A stretch of 21,140 nt of DNA from Mollicutes bacterium (GTDB lineage Bacteria > Bacillota_I > Bacilli_A > Izemoplasmatales > Izemoplasmataceae): positions 1 to 21,140 of the forward strand of contig PWKX01000040.1 in NCBI GenBank assembly GCA_003559585.1, given 5' to 3'. How positions within the stretch are numbered: the stretch's first letter is position 1; the number at the start of each line of letters is the position of its first letter. Both the position numbers and the translations under genes were made by a program. Positions 13,672 to 20,122 of this stretch are shown piece by piece. The notes beneath the pieces were generated by a model. It was not told the DNA's origin. It did no database searches and saw nothing but the letters and a program-made list of their open reading frames with translations.

Positions 13672-14081
13672 ATGTGCGCTATGCCTTTGAACGTGTCAAT
13701 GCCTTAAACAGCATTGAAGACGCCATTTTTAAAGCAACCAGCACCTTGATGTTATCAGGGGTGTTTTCTTCGATGTACTTAATTGATGTTTTACAAGAAA
13801 TGACACAATCAGGCGCCTATATGCATATCACAGAACATACGATGTTATGTCATGCTCGGCCGAATGAGCATGTTAAAGAACCCTTTGTTGCTTATTTACA
13901 TGTCTCAAAGCCAATCATGTACGAACAAGATCCCATCAACCATATTTTTGTGATTGGCGCATCAAGTAATGCTATGCACATGCAGCTTTTATCAAGGGTG
14001 TCGCATTATATATCTACACATGAACGCTATGACGCGTTAAGCCTGGCAGAAACGTTTAAAGAGCCATTAGAGGATGCATGA
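13668..14081 (+). CDS. Stand-alone PTS EIIA type-2 domain protein (fructose/mannitol/ascorbate class)
   Basis: A 137-residue protein made of a single PTS_EIIA type-2 domain. The phosphorylated histidine is H62 in LCHARPNE, where typical members read IPHAR. The following EPFVAYLHVSKPI and the HIFVIGASSNAMHMQLLSRVSHYI helix are characteristic. In a normal PTS it takes phosphate from HPr and passes it to EIIB. No EIIB or EIIC is in this operon. It could serve the UlaA-type permease at the start of the window or act as a regulatory PTS domain. It overlaps the GNAT stop and ends one base before the DUF1858 start. Confidence 0.82.
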   Translation: MNVRYAFERVNALNSIEDAIFKATSTLMLSGVFSSMYLIDVLQEMTQSGAYMHITEHTMLCHARPNEHVKEPFVAYLHVSKPIMYEQDPINHIFVIGASSNAMHMQLLSRVSHYISTHERYDALSLAETFKEPLEDA

Positions 14082-14082
14082 G

Positions 14083-14316
14083 ATGGAATCGATTAATATT
14101 AATGACACCGTCCATAAAATCATTGAACAACACCCAACGTTTAAAGCGGTATTGATAGAAGCGGGATTCGATAAAATCATGAAAAAGGGTATGCTTGAAT
14201 CCGTTGGACGTGTCACCCCATTAAAACATGGCATAAAAATTAAAAAAGTGTCGTTAACCGACCTTCAAATCATCGCCAATAAACATGGTTTTTATTTAAG
14301 TGAAACCAAACGCTAA
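14083..14316 (+). CDS. DUF1858 domain protein
   Basis: A 77-residue protein starting at ATG 14083, nine bases after AGAGG; an in-frame ATG at 14074 lies within EIIA. It has the DUF1858 pattern: ININDTVHKIIEQHP, then LIEAGFD, MLESVGRVTPLKHGIKIKKV and a final NKHGFYL. This domain is found alone or fused to iron-sulfur repair (ScdA/RIC), hemerythrin or DUF438 proteins. Its function is not defined, but the repeated links point to nitric-oxide or iron-sulfur stress. Notably, a DUF438-hemerythrin gene follows just downstream, after a terminator. Confidence 0.83.
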   Translation: MESININDTVHKIIEQHPTFKAVLIEAGFDKIMKKGMLESVGRVTPLKHGIKIKKVSLTDLQIIANKHGFYLSETKR

Positions 14317-14343
14317 CAGAGATGTTCGCATCTTTGTTTTTTG
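14317..14343 (+). terminator. Rho-independent terminator after the DUF1858 gene
   Basis: An 8-bp stem (14317-14324 with 14329-14336, one G-T pair) with a TTCG tetraloop is followed by a T run from 14337. It directly abuts the stop codon and separates the two operons. Confidence 0.85.
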
Positions 14344-14367
14344 TTTACAAAACAGTATTTAAACACG

Positions 14368-14378
14368 TTAAGACTTAA
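14368..14378. repeat. Short palindrome TTAAGACTTAA upstream of the DUF438 gene
   Basis: TTAAG and CTTAA are perfect reverse complements around a single A. The site is just upstream of a TATAAT at 14381-14386, in the only intergenic region (about 135 bases) of this part. It could be an operator, but at 11 bases in AT-rich DNA chance is possible. Confidence 0.25.
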
Positions 14379-14419
14379 AATATAATTATGTGTGTTCTAA
14401 TTTGTTTTTGGCCTGTTTT

Positions 14420-14428
14420 TGGTAAGAT
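14420..14428 (+). promoter_or_regulatory. Extended -10 promoter of the DUF438-DUF454 operon
   Basis: TGGTAAGAT is an extended -10 lying 24 bases before the start codon. TTTGTT at 14401-14406 is a possible -35 with a 16-base spacer. A second TATAAT at 14381-14386 might be an alternative promoter. Confidence 0.4.
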
Positions 14429-14451
14429 ATGATTGGAAAGGAAGTGTTTTA

Positions 14452-15666
14452 ATGAGTGAGTTGATCAACAACCAATCAAAACAAAAACAAGCGGCATTAA
14501 AATCGTTGATTAAGCGACTGCATGAGGGGGAGTCGTTTGAAACAGTCAAGCAAGATTTTGAGGCCTCTTTTCAAGATGTGACCACCGAAGAAATCACACA
14601 AATGGAAGCTGCTTTGGTTGAAGAAGGCATGCCTGTTGAAGAGATTCAACGGTTATGTGATGTTCATGCTAAGGTGCTTGGTGGCTCTGTTTCTGATATA
14701 CACGGGGGACCTGATTTAACAGAAGAAAAAGGGCACCCCTTAGAAGTTTTAAAAACAGAAAATGACCGCCTTGAACAATTAATCTCTGAAGAAATCATGC
14801 CTTATCTTGAACAAGAAGGCAATCAAGCTTTACTGATGCTTAGGGTTGGCTTAGACCGGTTGATGGATGTAAAAGTTCATTATAACCGTAAAGAACAACT
14901 GTTTTTCCCATATTTAGAGAAAAAAGGCATCACCACACCGCCGAAGGTTATGTGGGGTGTTGATGATGAGATTAGAGATAAGTTAAACGCGTTAAAGGCA
15001 CGTTTAAGCGAAGTCGATGTGACGGTACCACTGATTAAAGATGAGCTGTTATCTGTCATCCATGACGTGCAGGAAATGGTGTTTAAAGAAAACCACATTT
15101 TAATACCGTTATTAAAAGAGAAGTTGAATCTAGTGAATTTTATCGATATTGCTGATGCCAGTGATGAGATGGGTTATGTTTTAGATGTGAAACCAGCACA
15201 ATCGTTTCGGGGTGGTGTTGCTTCAAAAAAAGAAGATGACAACGTACTTAAAGACGATCAAGTTGTTTTTGATGCAGGCTCACTTAGTGTTGAAACGGTT
15301 AATGCCATGTTAAACACTTTACCACTTGATATGACGTTTGTTGATAAGGACGGTCATGTGCGTTATTTCACCCAAGGGAAGGAACGTATCTTCGATAGAC
15401 CTAAAACGATTTTAGGACGGCATGTTAATATGTGTCACCCACCATCAAGTGTCGATGTTGTTGAAAAGATTGTCAATAATTTTAAATCAGGAAAAAAAGA
15501 TCATGAGGACTTTTGGATCAACATGAGAGGTCGGATGATTCATATTCGTTATTTTGCCGTTAGAAATAAACAAGGAGAGTATTTAGGAACCCTTGAGATG
15601 ACACAAGACATCACAGGTATTAAAGCTTTAGAGGGTGAAAAAAGGCTGATGGATGATGTGGATTAA
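14452..15666 (+). CDS. DUF438 - hemerythrin (HHE) - PAS protein, probable gas/iron sensor or effector
   Basis: A 404-residue cytoplasmic protein starting at ATG 14452 behind AAAGGAAG (14437-14443); an in-frame ATG at 14419 precedes that site and lies in the promoter. Three domains are visible. Residues about 10-85 are DUF438. Residues about 95-225 are a hemerythrin-like four-helix bundle, with H95, H143 in VHYNRKEQLFFPYLEK, H204 and H215 in KENHILIPLL as likely di-iron ligands. Residues about 275-395 are a PAS domain with NMCHPPSSVDVV, a CHPP motif of this PAS subfamily. Related proteins bind oxygen or nitric oxide through the di-iron site or haem. No output domain (kinase, GGDEF) is present. 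It overlaps the DUF454 gene by 14 bases. Confidence 0.9.
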   Translation: MSELINNQSKQKQAALKSLIKRLHEGESFETVKQDFEASFQDVTTEEITQMEAALVEEGMPVEEIQRLCDVHAKVLGGSVSDIHGGPDLTEEKGHPLEVLKTENDRLEQLISEEIMPYLEQEGNQALLMLRVGLDRLMDVKVHYNRKEQLFFPYLEKKGITTPPKVMWGVDDEIRDKLNALKARLSEVDVTVPLIKDELLSVIHDVQEMVFKENHILIPLLKEKLNLVNFIDIADASDEMGYVLDVKPAQSFRGGVASKKEDDNVLKDDQVVFDAGSLSVETVNAMLNTLPLDMTFVDKDGHVRYFTQGKERIFDRPKTILGRHVNMCHPPSSVDVVEKIVNNFKSGKKDHEDFWINMRGRMIHIRYFAVRNKQGEYLGTLEMTQDITGIKALEGEKRLMDDVD

Positions 15667-16051
15667 AAAGGCAGTATACATCTTCTTAGGCACGCTATTT
15701 ATGGGGCTTGGCCTGTTAGGGATTGTTTTACCGTTATTGCCCACCACACCGATGTTGTTGTTAACCGCGTATTTTTATGCAAAAGGGTCTAAGAGATTTC
15801 ATGTTTGGTTTACCCATACATGGCTTTATCGGCGATATTTGAAAAATTTTGCTGAGCAAAAAGCGATGACACGCAGGGGGAAATGGAAATTGATGCTCAT
15901 CGTTGATGTGATGATTTTACCACCCTTTCTCATGGCCCCATCCACATGGATGCGGGTCGTGATTATCATGGTTGTGCTAATTAAATATATTTACTTTTTT
16001 ACCGTTGTTAAAACGCTGCCTGCAGTAAAAAAGACCGTTGATGTCGTTTGA
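15653..16051 (+). CDS. DUF454 (YbaN-family) inner membrane protein
   Basis: A 132-residue membrane protein with a strong family signature: GLLGIVLPLLPTTPMLLLTAYFYAKGS in the first half, then a W-rich amphipathic segment and two hydrophobic stretches near 85-115. The start is ATG 15653 or ATG 15656, both behind AAAGG. YbaN proteins have no established function; they often lie near haem, iron or redox genes. Here the gene overlaps the DUF438-hemerythrin gene, so a joint role in iron or gas response is inferred. The last codons form one arm of the following terminator. Confidence 0.9.
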   Translation: MMWIKKAVYIFLGTLFMGLGLLGIVLPLLPTTPMLLLTAYFYAKGSKRFHVWFTHTWLYRRYLKNFAEQKAMTRRGKWKLMLIVDVMILPPFLMAPSTWMRVVIIMVVLIKYIYFFTVVKTLPAVKKTVDVV

Positions 16052-16069
16052 CAAAAACGGTCTTTTTTT
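16027..16069. terminator. Bidirectional terminator after DUF454, overlapping its stop
   Basis: AAAAAAGACCGTT (16027-16039) pairs with AACGGTCTTTTTT (16056-16068). A smaller GTC-GTTT-GAC hairpin sits in the 16-base loop. The left arm encodes the end of the DUF454 protein, and the stop (16049-16051) lies in the loop. It also terminates the minus-strand operon ending at 16071. Confidence 0.88.
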
Positions 16070-16070
16070 G

Positions 16071-16568
16071 TTACATAGATTGTTTTAATAGGGTTTGATA
16101 CGCTTTAGCGTTTTCTTCAATGTGTGTTTTTTCCTCAGGCTTTAAATCGCGAACATATGTTGCAGGATTGCCTAACCATAAGGTGCCGCTTTTAACGATT
16201 TTGCCAGGTGGCACCACACTGCCAGCGCCAACCATCGCATAAGATTCAACCACCGCTTTATTTAAAATAATTGCACCCATGCCGATGAGGGCATTATCAT
16301 GAATGGTGGCGGCGTGGATGATGGCGCTGTGTCCAATGGTAACGTTTTGTCCGATGTTGGTTGGTTGATTGGTGTCGGTGTGAATGACGGTGTTATCTTG
16401 GATGTTGCTACCATCACCAATGGTAACACGGTCCATATCAGCACGAATGGTAACGTTATACCAAATGCCAACGTTTGCGCCTGTTATAATATCACCTATT
16501 AACTGTGCGCCTTTAAACGCATGGGCATGCTTTCCTAGTACTGGGATTTTGCCTTGAAATGAGATCAT
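16071..16568 (-). CDS. Gamma-carbonic-anhydrase-like hexapeptide-repeat protein (YrdA/PaaY type)
   Basis: A 165-residue left-handed beta-helix protein built from hexapeptide repeats (for example GANVGI, IGDGSNI, IGMGAI). Three histidines, H63 (NTVIHTD), H80 and H85 (IGHSAIIH), have the spacing of the metal ligands in gamma-class carbonic anhydrases, so a metal site between trimer subunits is likely. Many family members show weak or no carbonic anhydrase activity, so the reaction is uncertain. The start at ATG 16568 overlaps the stop of the upstream glycosylase (ATGA). The pair forms an operon whose common logic is not obvious. Confidence 0.9.
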   Translation of the reverse strand: MISFQGKIPVLGKHAHAFKGAQLIGDIITGANVGIWYNVTIRADMDRVTIGDGSNIQDNTVIHTDTNQPTNIGQNVTIGHSAIIHAATIHDNALIGMGAIILNKAVVESYAMVGAGSVVPPGKIVKSGTLWLGNPATYVRDLKPEEKTHIEENAKAYQTLLKQSM

Positions 16569-17182
16569 GGGTTCACGTCCTTTAATATTGATTTTAAGGT
16601 TTCATCATCTACGTCCAATGACCGCCATAAGTAAGCCGCGGCAGTGGAACCATAGGGTGAAAATCGTTGGATGAATGCTGGCATGTCTTCTTTTTGAACG
16701 CCATATAATTTTTTAAGGGCATTCACAATGGCGATGTCTTTTAACGATAAAACATCAGGATCGTTTAAAGCCACAAACTTAAACATATCTAACGACCAGG
16801 GTCCGATGCCTTTGACACTTAGCAATGTCTGTTCAATGGTTTCATGGTCCATGGTTTTTAAGGCATCAAAATCGATGTTGCTATTGGCAAGGCGTTTGAT
16901 GGTTTGTGCTTTCATCTTAGAGAGTCCGGTGGCTTTCATCTGCTCAATATCGACGGTTTTAAAGGTGTCTTTTGTGATTGGGTTAAACGTTTTTTTAAAC
17001 CGTTTCATAATCGCTGCCTTTGCTTTTTCACTGATCTGTTGGCCAATGATAATATCAACAAGGGCTTCAAAAGGATCTTTAATGTGATACTCATCGGGTT
17101 CTAAGTGTTTGATTAGGGCACGCATGACATCATCACGCATAGCCAGTTCTTTTTTTGCTTTTTCGGAAAATTTCATTATCAT
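16565..17182 (-). CDS. HhH-GPD DNA glycosylase, AlkA/3-methyladenine type
   Basis: A 205-residue repair enzyme. ATG 17182 follows GGTGAT closely; an in-frame upstream extension to 17434 runs through the divergent promoter and the DUF445 gene and is rejected. AlkA features are IIGQQIS (46-52), the helix-hairpin-helix LLSVKGIGPWSLDMF with GIGPW at 125-129, and D149 (SLKDIAIVNAL) in the catalytic Asp position. The enzyme should remove alkylated purines such as 3-methyladenine, leaving an abasic site. It lacks the N-terminal TATA-like domain of E. coli AlkA, as many Firmicute and archaeal forms do. It is the first gene of a two-gene minus-strand operon. Confidence 0.92.
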   Translation of the reverse strand: MIMKFSEKAKKELAMRDDVMRALIKHLEPDEYHIKDPFEALVDIIIGQQISEKAKAAIMKRFKKTFNPITKDTFKTVDIEQMKATGLSKMKAQTIKRLANSNIDFDALKTMDHETIEQTLLSVKGIGPWSLDMFKFVALNDPDVLSLKDIAIVNALKKLYGVQKEDMPAFIQRFSPYGSTAAAYLWRSLDVDDETLKSILKDVNP

Positions 17183-17197
17183 AATATCACCAAACCC

Positions 17198-17206
17198 ATT
17201 ATAACA
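17198..17206 (-). promoter_or_regulatory. Extended -10 promoter of the glycosylase operon
   Basis: On the minus strand, TGTTATAAT is an extended -10 with a perfect TATAAT, 15 bases from the start codon. A weak -35 (TTATAG, 17-base spacer) overlaps the -10 box of the divergent DUF445 promoter. Confidence 0.55.
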
Positions 17207-17218
17207 TAGTCTTTTGTA

Positions 17219-17227
17219 TGCTATAAT
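17219..17227 (+). promoter_or_regulatory. Extended -10 promoter of the DUF445-to-YhaN operon
   Basis: TGCTATAAT is an extended -10 with a perfect TATAAT, 22 bases before the start. The -35 region (TTATAA at 17199-17204, 17-base spacer) falls on the -10 of the divergent glycosylase promoter, so the two promoters overlap. Confidence 0.6.
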
Positions 17228-17249
17228 ATTAAAGACTGGAGTGATGCAA

Positions 17250-17852
17250 ATGACAGAATTATTCACCCTAGCCATCATGGTTATCATTGGTGGTGTGATT
17301 GGGTATAGTACAAATAAAGTTGCTGTTAAAATGTTGTTTAGACCGCATAAACCAATTAAATTAGGTCTCTTTACATTACAAGGGGTGTTGCCAAAACGTA
17401 AAGCACAGTTAGCTTTATCGGTTGGTGAAACCATTGAACAGGCATTATTAGATTCTGATGATATTTATAACGCGTTACTGTCTGATAATACAAGAGCCAA
17501 GTTTAAAGCGATGCTACAAGAAACCTTAACAAAAAAAATTAAGTTATTTTTGCCTTCGCTTTTTAAAACGATGATTGGTGATGAGTTAGATGGTATGATT
17601 CAATCGTTTGTCGATAAAGAAGGCGATCATGTGATTGATAAAATTGTTGAACAAATCAAAGAGGCATCAAAAGACGATTTGAGCATTCAAGCTATTGTTG
17701 AAAAGAAAGTGCTCGCGCTGGATTTAGATGAATTTGAAACGATGGTTAAAGCTTTGGTACACCGTGAATTAAAACATATCGAATTGGTTGGACTTGTCTT
17801 AGGGTCTTTCATCGGTTTATTACAGTTTTTAGTCACATGGGTTATCTTATAA
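17250..17852 (+). CDS. DUF445-family membrane protein (YheB-like)
   Basis: A 200-residue protein. ATG 17250 is chosen, eight bases after GGAG (17238-17241); ATG 17244 is too close. An N-terminal helix (about 3-22) leads into the conserved GYSTNKVAVKMLFRPHKPIKLG motif of the family. A largely helical soluble middle, rich in Lys and Asp/Glu, follows, and a second membrane helix closes the C-terminus (about 180-200). DUF445 proteins have no firm function. It opens the operon containing the Fe-ADH-like and YhaO/YhaN genes, with only 25 bases to the next gene and no terminator between. Confidence 0.87.
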   Translation: MTELFTLAIMVIIGGVIGYSTNKVAVKMLFRPHKPIKLGLFTLQGVLPKRKAQLALSVGETIEQALLDSDDIYNALLSDNTRAKFKAMLQETLTKKIKLFLPSLFKTMIGDELDGMIQSFVDKEGDHVIDKIVEQIKEASKDDLSIQAIVEKKVLALDLDEFETMVKALVHRELKHIELVGLVLGSFIGLLQFLVTWVIL

Positions 17853-17877
17853 TCACAAACATCTTAGGGGGATTTTT

Positions 17878-19023
17878 ATGCGTCCATATAAACACCACAT
17901 GCCGGTTGACTTAACAGTTGGAAGGGGCATATTACATCAAAAGAAGCGGTATAAATTACCGTATTCTCATGTGTTATTGGTGGTTAAAGAAGCACTTGAT
18001 GAAACCTTAAAAAAGACATTAGACATGGTCATCGAACAGTTAAAACAACAAAAAATAAGTGTGACTACATTTGCCAATGTCTCACATCCGTTACAAAAAA
18101 AGCATGTGTTAACTGTGATTGATTTAGCTAAAACACACGATGTTGATGCGGTGATGGCCTTTGGTGGTGGCAAAACCATGGATTTAGCAAAGCTGGTGTC
18201 ACGCTTTAAACTAGAAGATCCATCTTTGTTAGATGCCTGGTTAAATTCTTATACACGCCCACCTTTTGAACATGAGCGTTTGCCTTTGATTATGATGCCC
18301 ACAACGTTTAACATTGCCTCGGGTGTTTCTAATAAAGCTTTTATTCATCAAGAGAATAAACAACAGTACTTTCGTTTTAAAGATCAATCGCTATTCCCAG
18401 ATCAAACATGGCTAGATTTATCGTGTTTTGAAACGCATAAGGACCAAGGTTACATTGAAACGTTTTTGAACATGTTTTTAAGGGGTGTAGAGTTGTTGTT
18501 AGACCCCTATGTAAATACACACGAACAAGAAATCGTGTCTATGGCATTATCACATTTAATCGAACACGGGGTCTATGTCAGTGAAGATAACCGGCCTCAA
18601 GAGCATCTTGCTTATGTTATGTACGGGTTTTTGATGATAGCTAGTCGCTATATACCAAAAACAAAACTACCTTTACATCAAATATCGGATGCGATAGAAG
18701 GGTATCATGAAAGCTTACCTTATAGCGCGTTTTTAGCTCAAGGCGTTTTGCCTTATTTGTCTGTTCGTTTATCATCATGTAAAACCGTTGATAAGCTTAA
18801 AGCGTTATTTGAGCATACAGTCTACCACAACAACAATCTGTATGTTGCCTTTGAAAACTTTTTTAATCATTTAAGCCGCCCAAGCATCAACTTAAAACAA
18901 CACGGCGTTGATTTGGCACTTGTGAGTGATTACATCATTCATTTAAAAACCGTGTTTCCGTACTTTGAATCACTCAGTGATGAGGCCATATATACCATCA
19001 TTGAACAAACATTATTGTCATAA
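17878..19023 (+). CDS. Iron-dependent alcohol dehydrogenase-fold protein with apparently lost metal ligands
   Basis: A 381-residue protein with a strong AGGGGGA ribosome site. It follows the Fe-ADH layout: an N-terminal nucleotide-binding half with the AFGGGKTMDLAKL glycine motif (94-106), then an all-helical half. The usual PTTAGTGSE block is altered to PTTFNIASG. By eye, the DALTHAIE metal segment becomes NMFLRGVE (198-205), putting Asn and Arg in place of the Asp and first His. The later H-x(n)-PHG segment becomes an HQISDAIEGYHESLPYS stretch (starting about 263), lacking the usual pair. It may therefore bind a nucleotide without oxidising alcohols. Glycerol dehydrogenase- or dehydroquinate-synthase-like relatives are possible alternatives. 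It is followed directly by yhaO. Confidence 0.75.
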   Translation: MRPYKHHMPVDLTVGRGILHQKKRYKLPYSHVLLVVKEALDETLKKTLDMVIEQLKQQKISVTTFANVSHPLQKKHVLTVIDLAKTHDVDAVMAFGGGKTMDLAKLVSRFKLEDPSLLDAWLNSYTRPPFEHERLPLIMMPTTFNIASGVSNKAFIHQENKQQYFRFKDQSLFPDQTWLDLSCFETHKDQGYIETFLNMFLRGVELLLDPYVNTHEQEIVSMALSHLIEHGVYVSEDNRPQEHLAYVMYGFLMIASRYIPKTKLPLHQISDAIEGYHESLPYSAFLAQGVLPYLSVRLSSCKTVDKLKALFEHTVYHNNNLYVAFENFFNHLSRPSINLKQHGVDLALVSDYIIHLKTVFPYFESLSDEAIYTIIEQTLLS

Positions 19024-19033
19024 GGAGATAAAC

Positions 19034-20122
19034 ATGCGTTTTATTCATACGGCTGACCAACATTTGTTTGCACCACTAAAAACCGCACGATTCAGTGATA
19101 AACAGCAACACAAACAACGTGTTTATGAGTTTAGAGACACGTTTTATCGCTTGTTAGAATACGCAAAAACAAAAGACATTGATCTTTTGTTTTTAGCCGG
19201 AGATTTATTTGATCACAGCATCATCAATATCGAAGAAGTGCGGCGTATGTTTGAACGTTTATCTGCGTTGAGCGCGGAAGTTTTTTTATTGATAGGCAAT
19301 CATGATACCTTTTTACATCAAACCGCCTATCAACACTTATTAAAGACCTACGACATCCATACTTTTTCAAAAGATGCCCCTGCAGTTCATCTTAAGGATG
19401 TTTCTGTTTACGGCATTAACACCGCAGATTTTAATCAAGCTCATTTAAACCATGTGGCATCAAACATAGACACATCCAAATCAAATGTGCTTTTGTTACA
19501 CGGCGATGTGATGAATTCAGAAGATGATTATTATTTATGCACCGTTGAAGCTTTAAAGCGGTTAGACTTTGATTATATCGCACTTGGCCATATCCATAAA
19601 CATCAGTTTTTAGCTGACCATATTGCTTATGCGGGTAATTTAGAACCACTGGATTTTTCTGAAACCAATCAAAAAGGGTTTATTGAAGGCACGTTAAAAA
19701 AACAAGCATGTCAGGCTGATTTTATACCGTTTAACAAACGCAGCTATAAAATCAAAAGCTTAACCATTCATGATGCGATGCGTCTAGATGACATTGCCCA
19801 TGATATTAAGGCGTTGTTTAGAGAACAAGATAGATTTCAACACTTTATCCGTGTGATATTAAAAGGCAAACGCCATGAAAGTCTAACGCTCGATTTAAAG
19901 GCATTAAAGGCGGCCTTAAGTGATGACTTTTATTACTTAGATATCAAAGATGAGACCCGTTCTACTTTGAACTTAGACAGACTCAAAAAAGATTATAAAG
20001 ACACCGTGATTGAGACAATCATCACGATGTATGAATCTAAAAAGTCGAAAAATGATGCGGATGAAAAAGCACTTTATATAGCCTTATCAACCTTGCTTTA
20101 TGGTAAGGAGGGCGTGCAATGA
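19034..20122 (+). CDS. yhaO: YhaO-like DNA repair exonuclease (SbcD/Mre11 family metallophosphoesterase)
   Basis: A 362-residue protein starting at ATG 19034 behind AAGGAGAT; an in-frame ATG at 18965 lies inside the previous gene. All phosphoesterase motifs are present: D8-x-H10 (TADQHL), GDLFDH with D57, GNHD (88-91), H156 in LLHGDV and GHIH (185-188). These coordinate two metal ions, usually manganese. The C-terminal part (about 230-362) is the capping domain that contacts the ATPase partner. With the downstream Rad50/SbcC-like gene it should form a nuclease complex acting on DNA ends. B. subtilis YhaO/YhaN is the closest-named equivalent. It overlaps the next gene by ATGA. Confidence 0.92.
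   Translation: MRFIHTADQHLFAPLKTARFSDKQQHKQRVYEFRDTFYRLLEYAKTKDIDLLFLAGDLFDHSIINIEEVRRMFERLSALSAEVFLLIGNHDTFLHQTAYQHLLKTYDIHTFSKDAPAVHLKDVSVYGINTADFNQAHLNHVASNIDTSKSNVLLLHGDVMNSEDDYYLCTVEALKRLDFDYIALGHIHKHQFLADHIAYAGNLEPLDFSETNQKGFIEGTLKKQACQADFIPFNKRSYKIKSLTIHDAMRLDDIAHDIKALFREQDRFQHFIRVILKGKRHESLTLDLKALKAALSDDFYYLDIKDETRSTLNLDRLKKDYKDTVIETIITMYESKKSKNDADEKALYIALSTLLYGKEGVQ

Noticed and set aside
14344..14451. Small RNA or riboswitch in the DUF438 upstream region
   Set aside because: Apart from the terminator before it and promoter-like boxes, no stable structure or conserved riboswitch core could be seen.
16299..16502. Plus-strand open frame opposite the hexapeptide protein
   Set aside because: Its Val/Asn/Gly repeats mirror the hexapeptide coding repeats on the other strand; no start signal or family match.
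17183..17434. N-terminal extension of the AlkA-type glycosylase
   Set aside because: The extension reads back through the divergent promoters and into DUF445 and has no conserved residues. A ribosome site supports ATG 17182.
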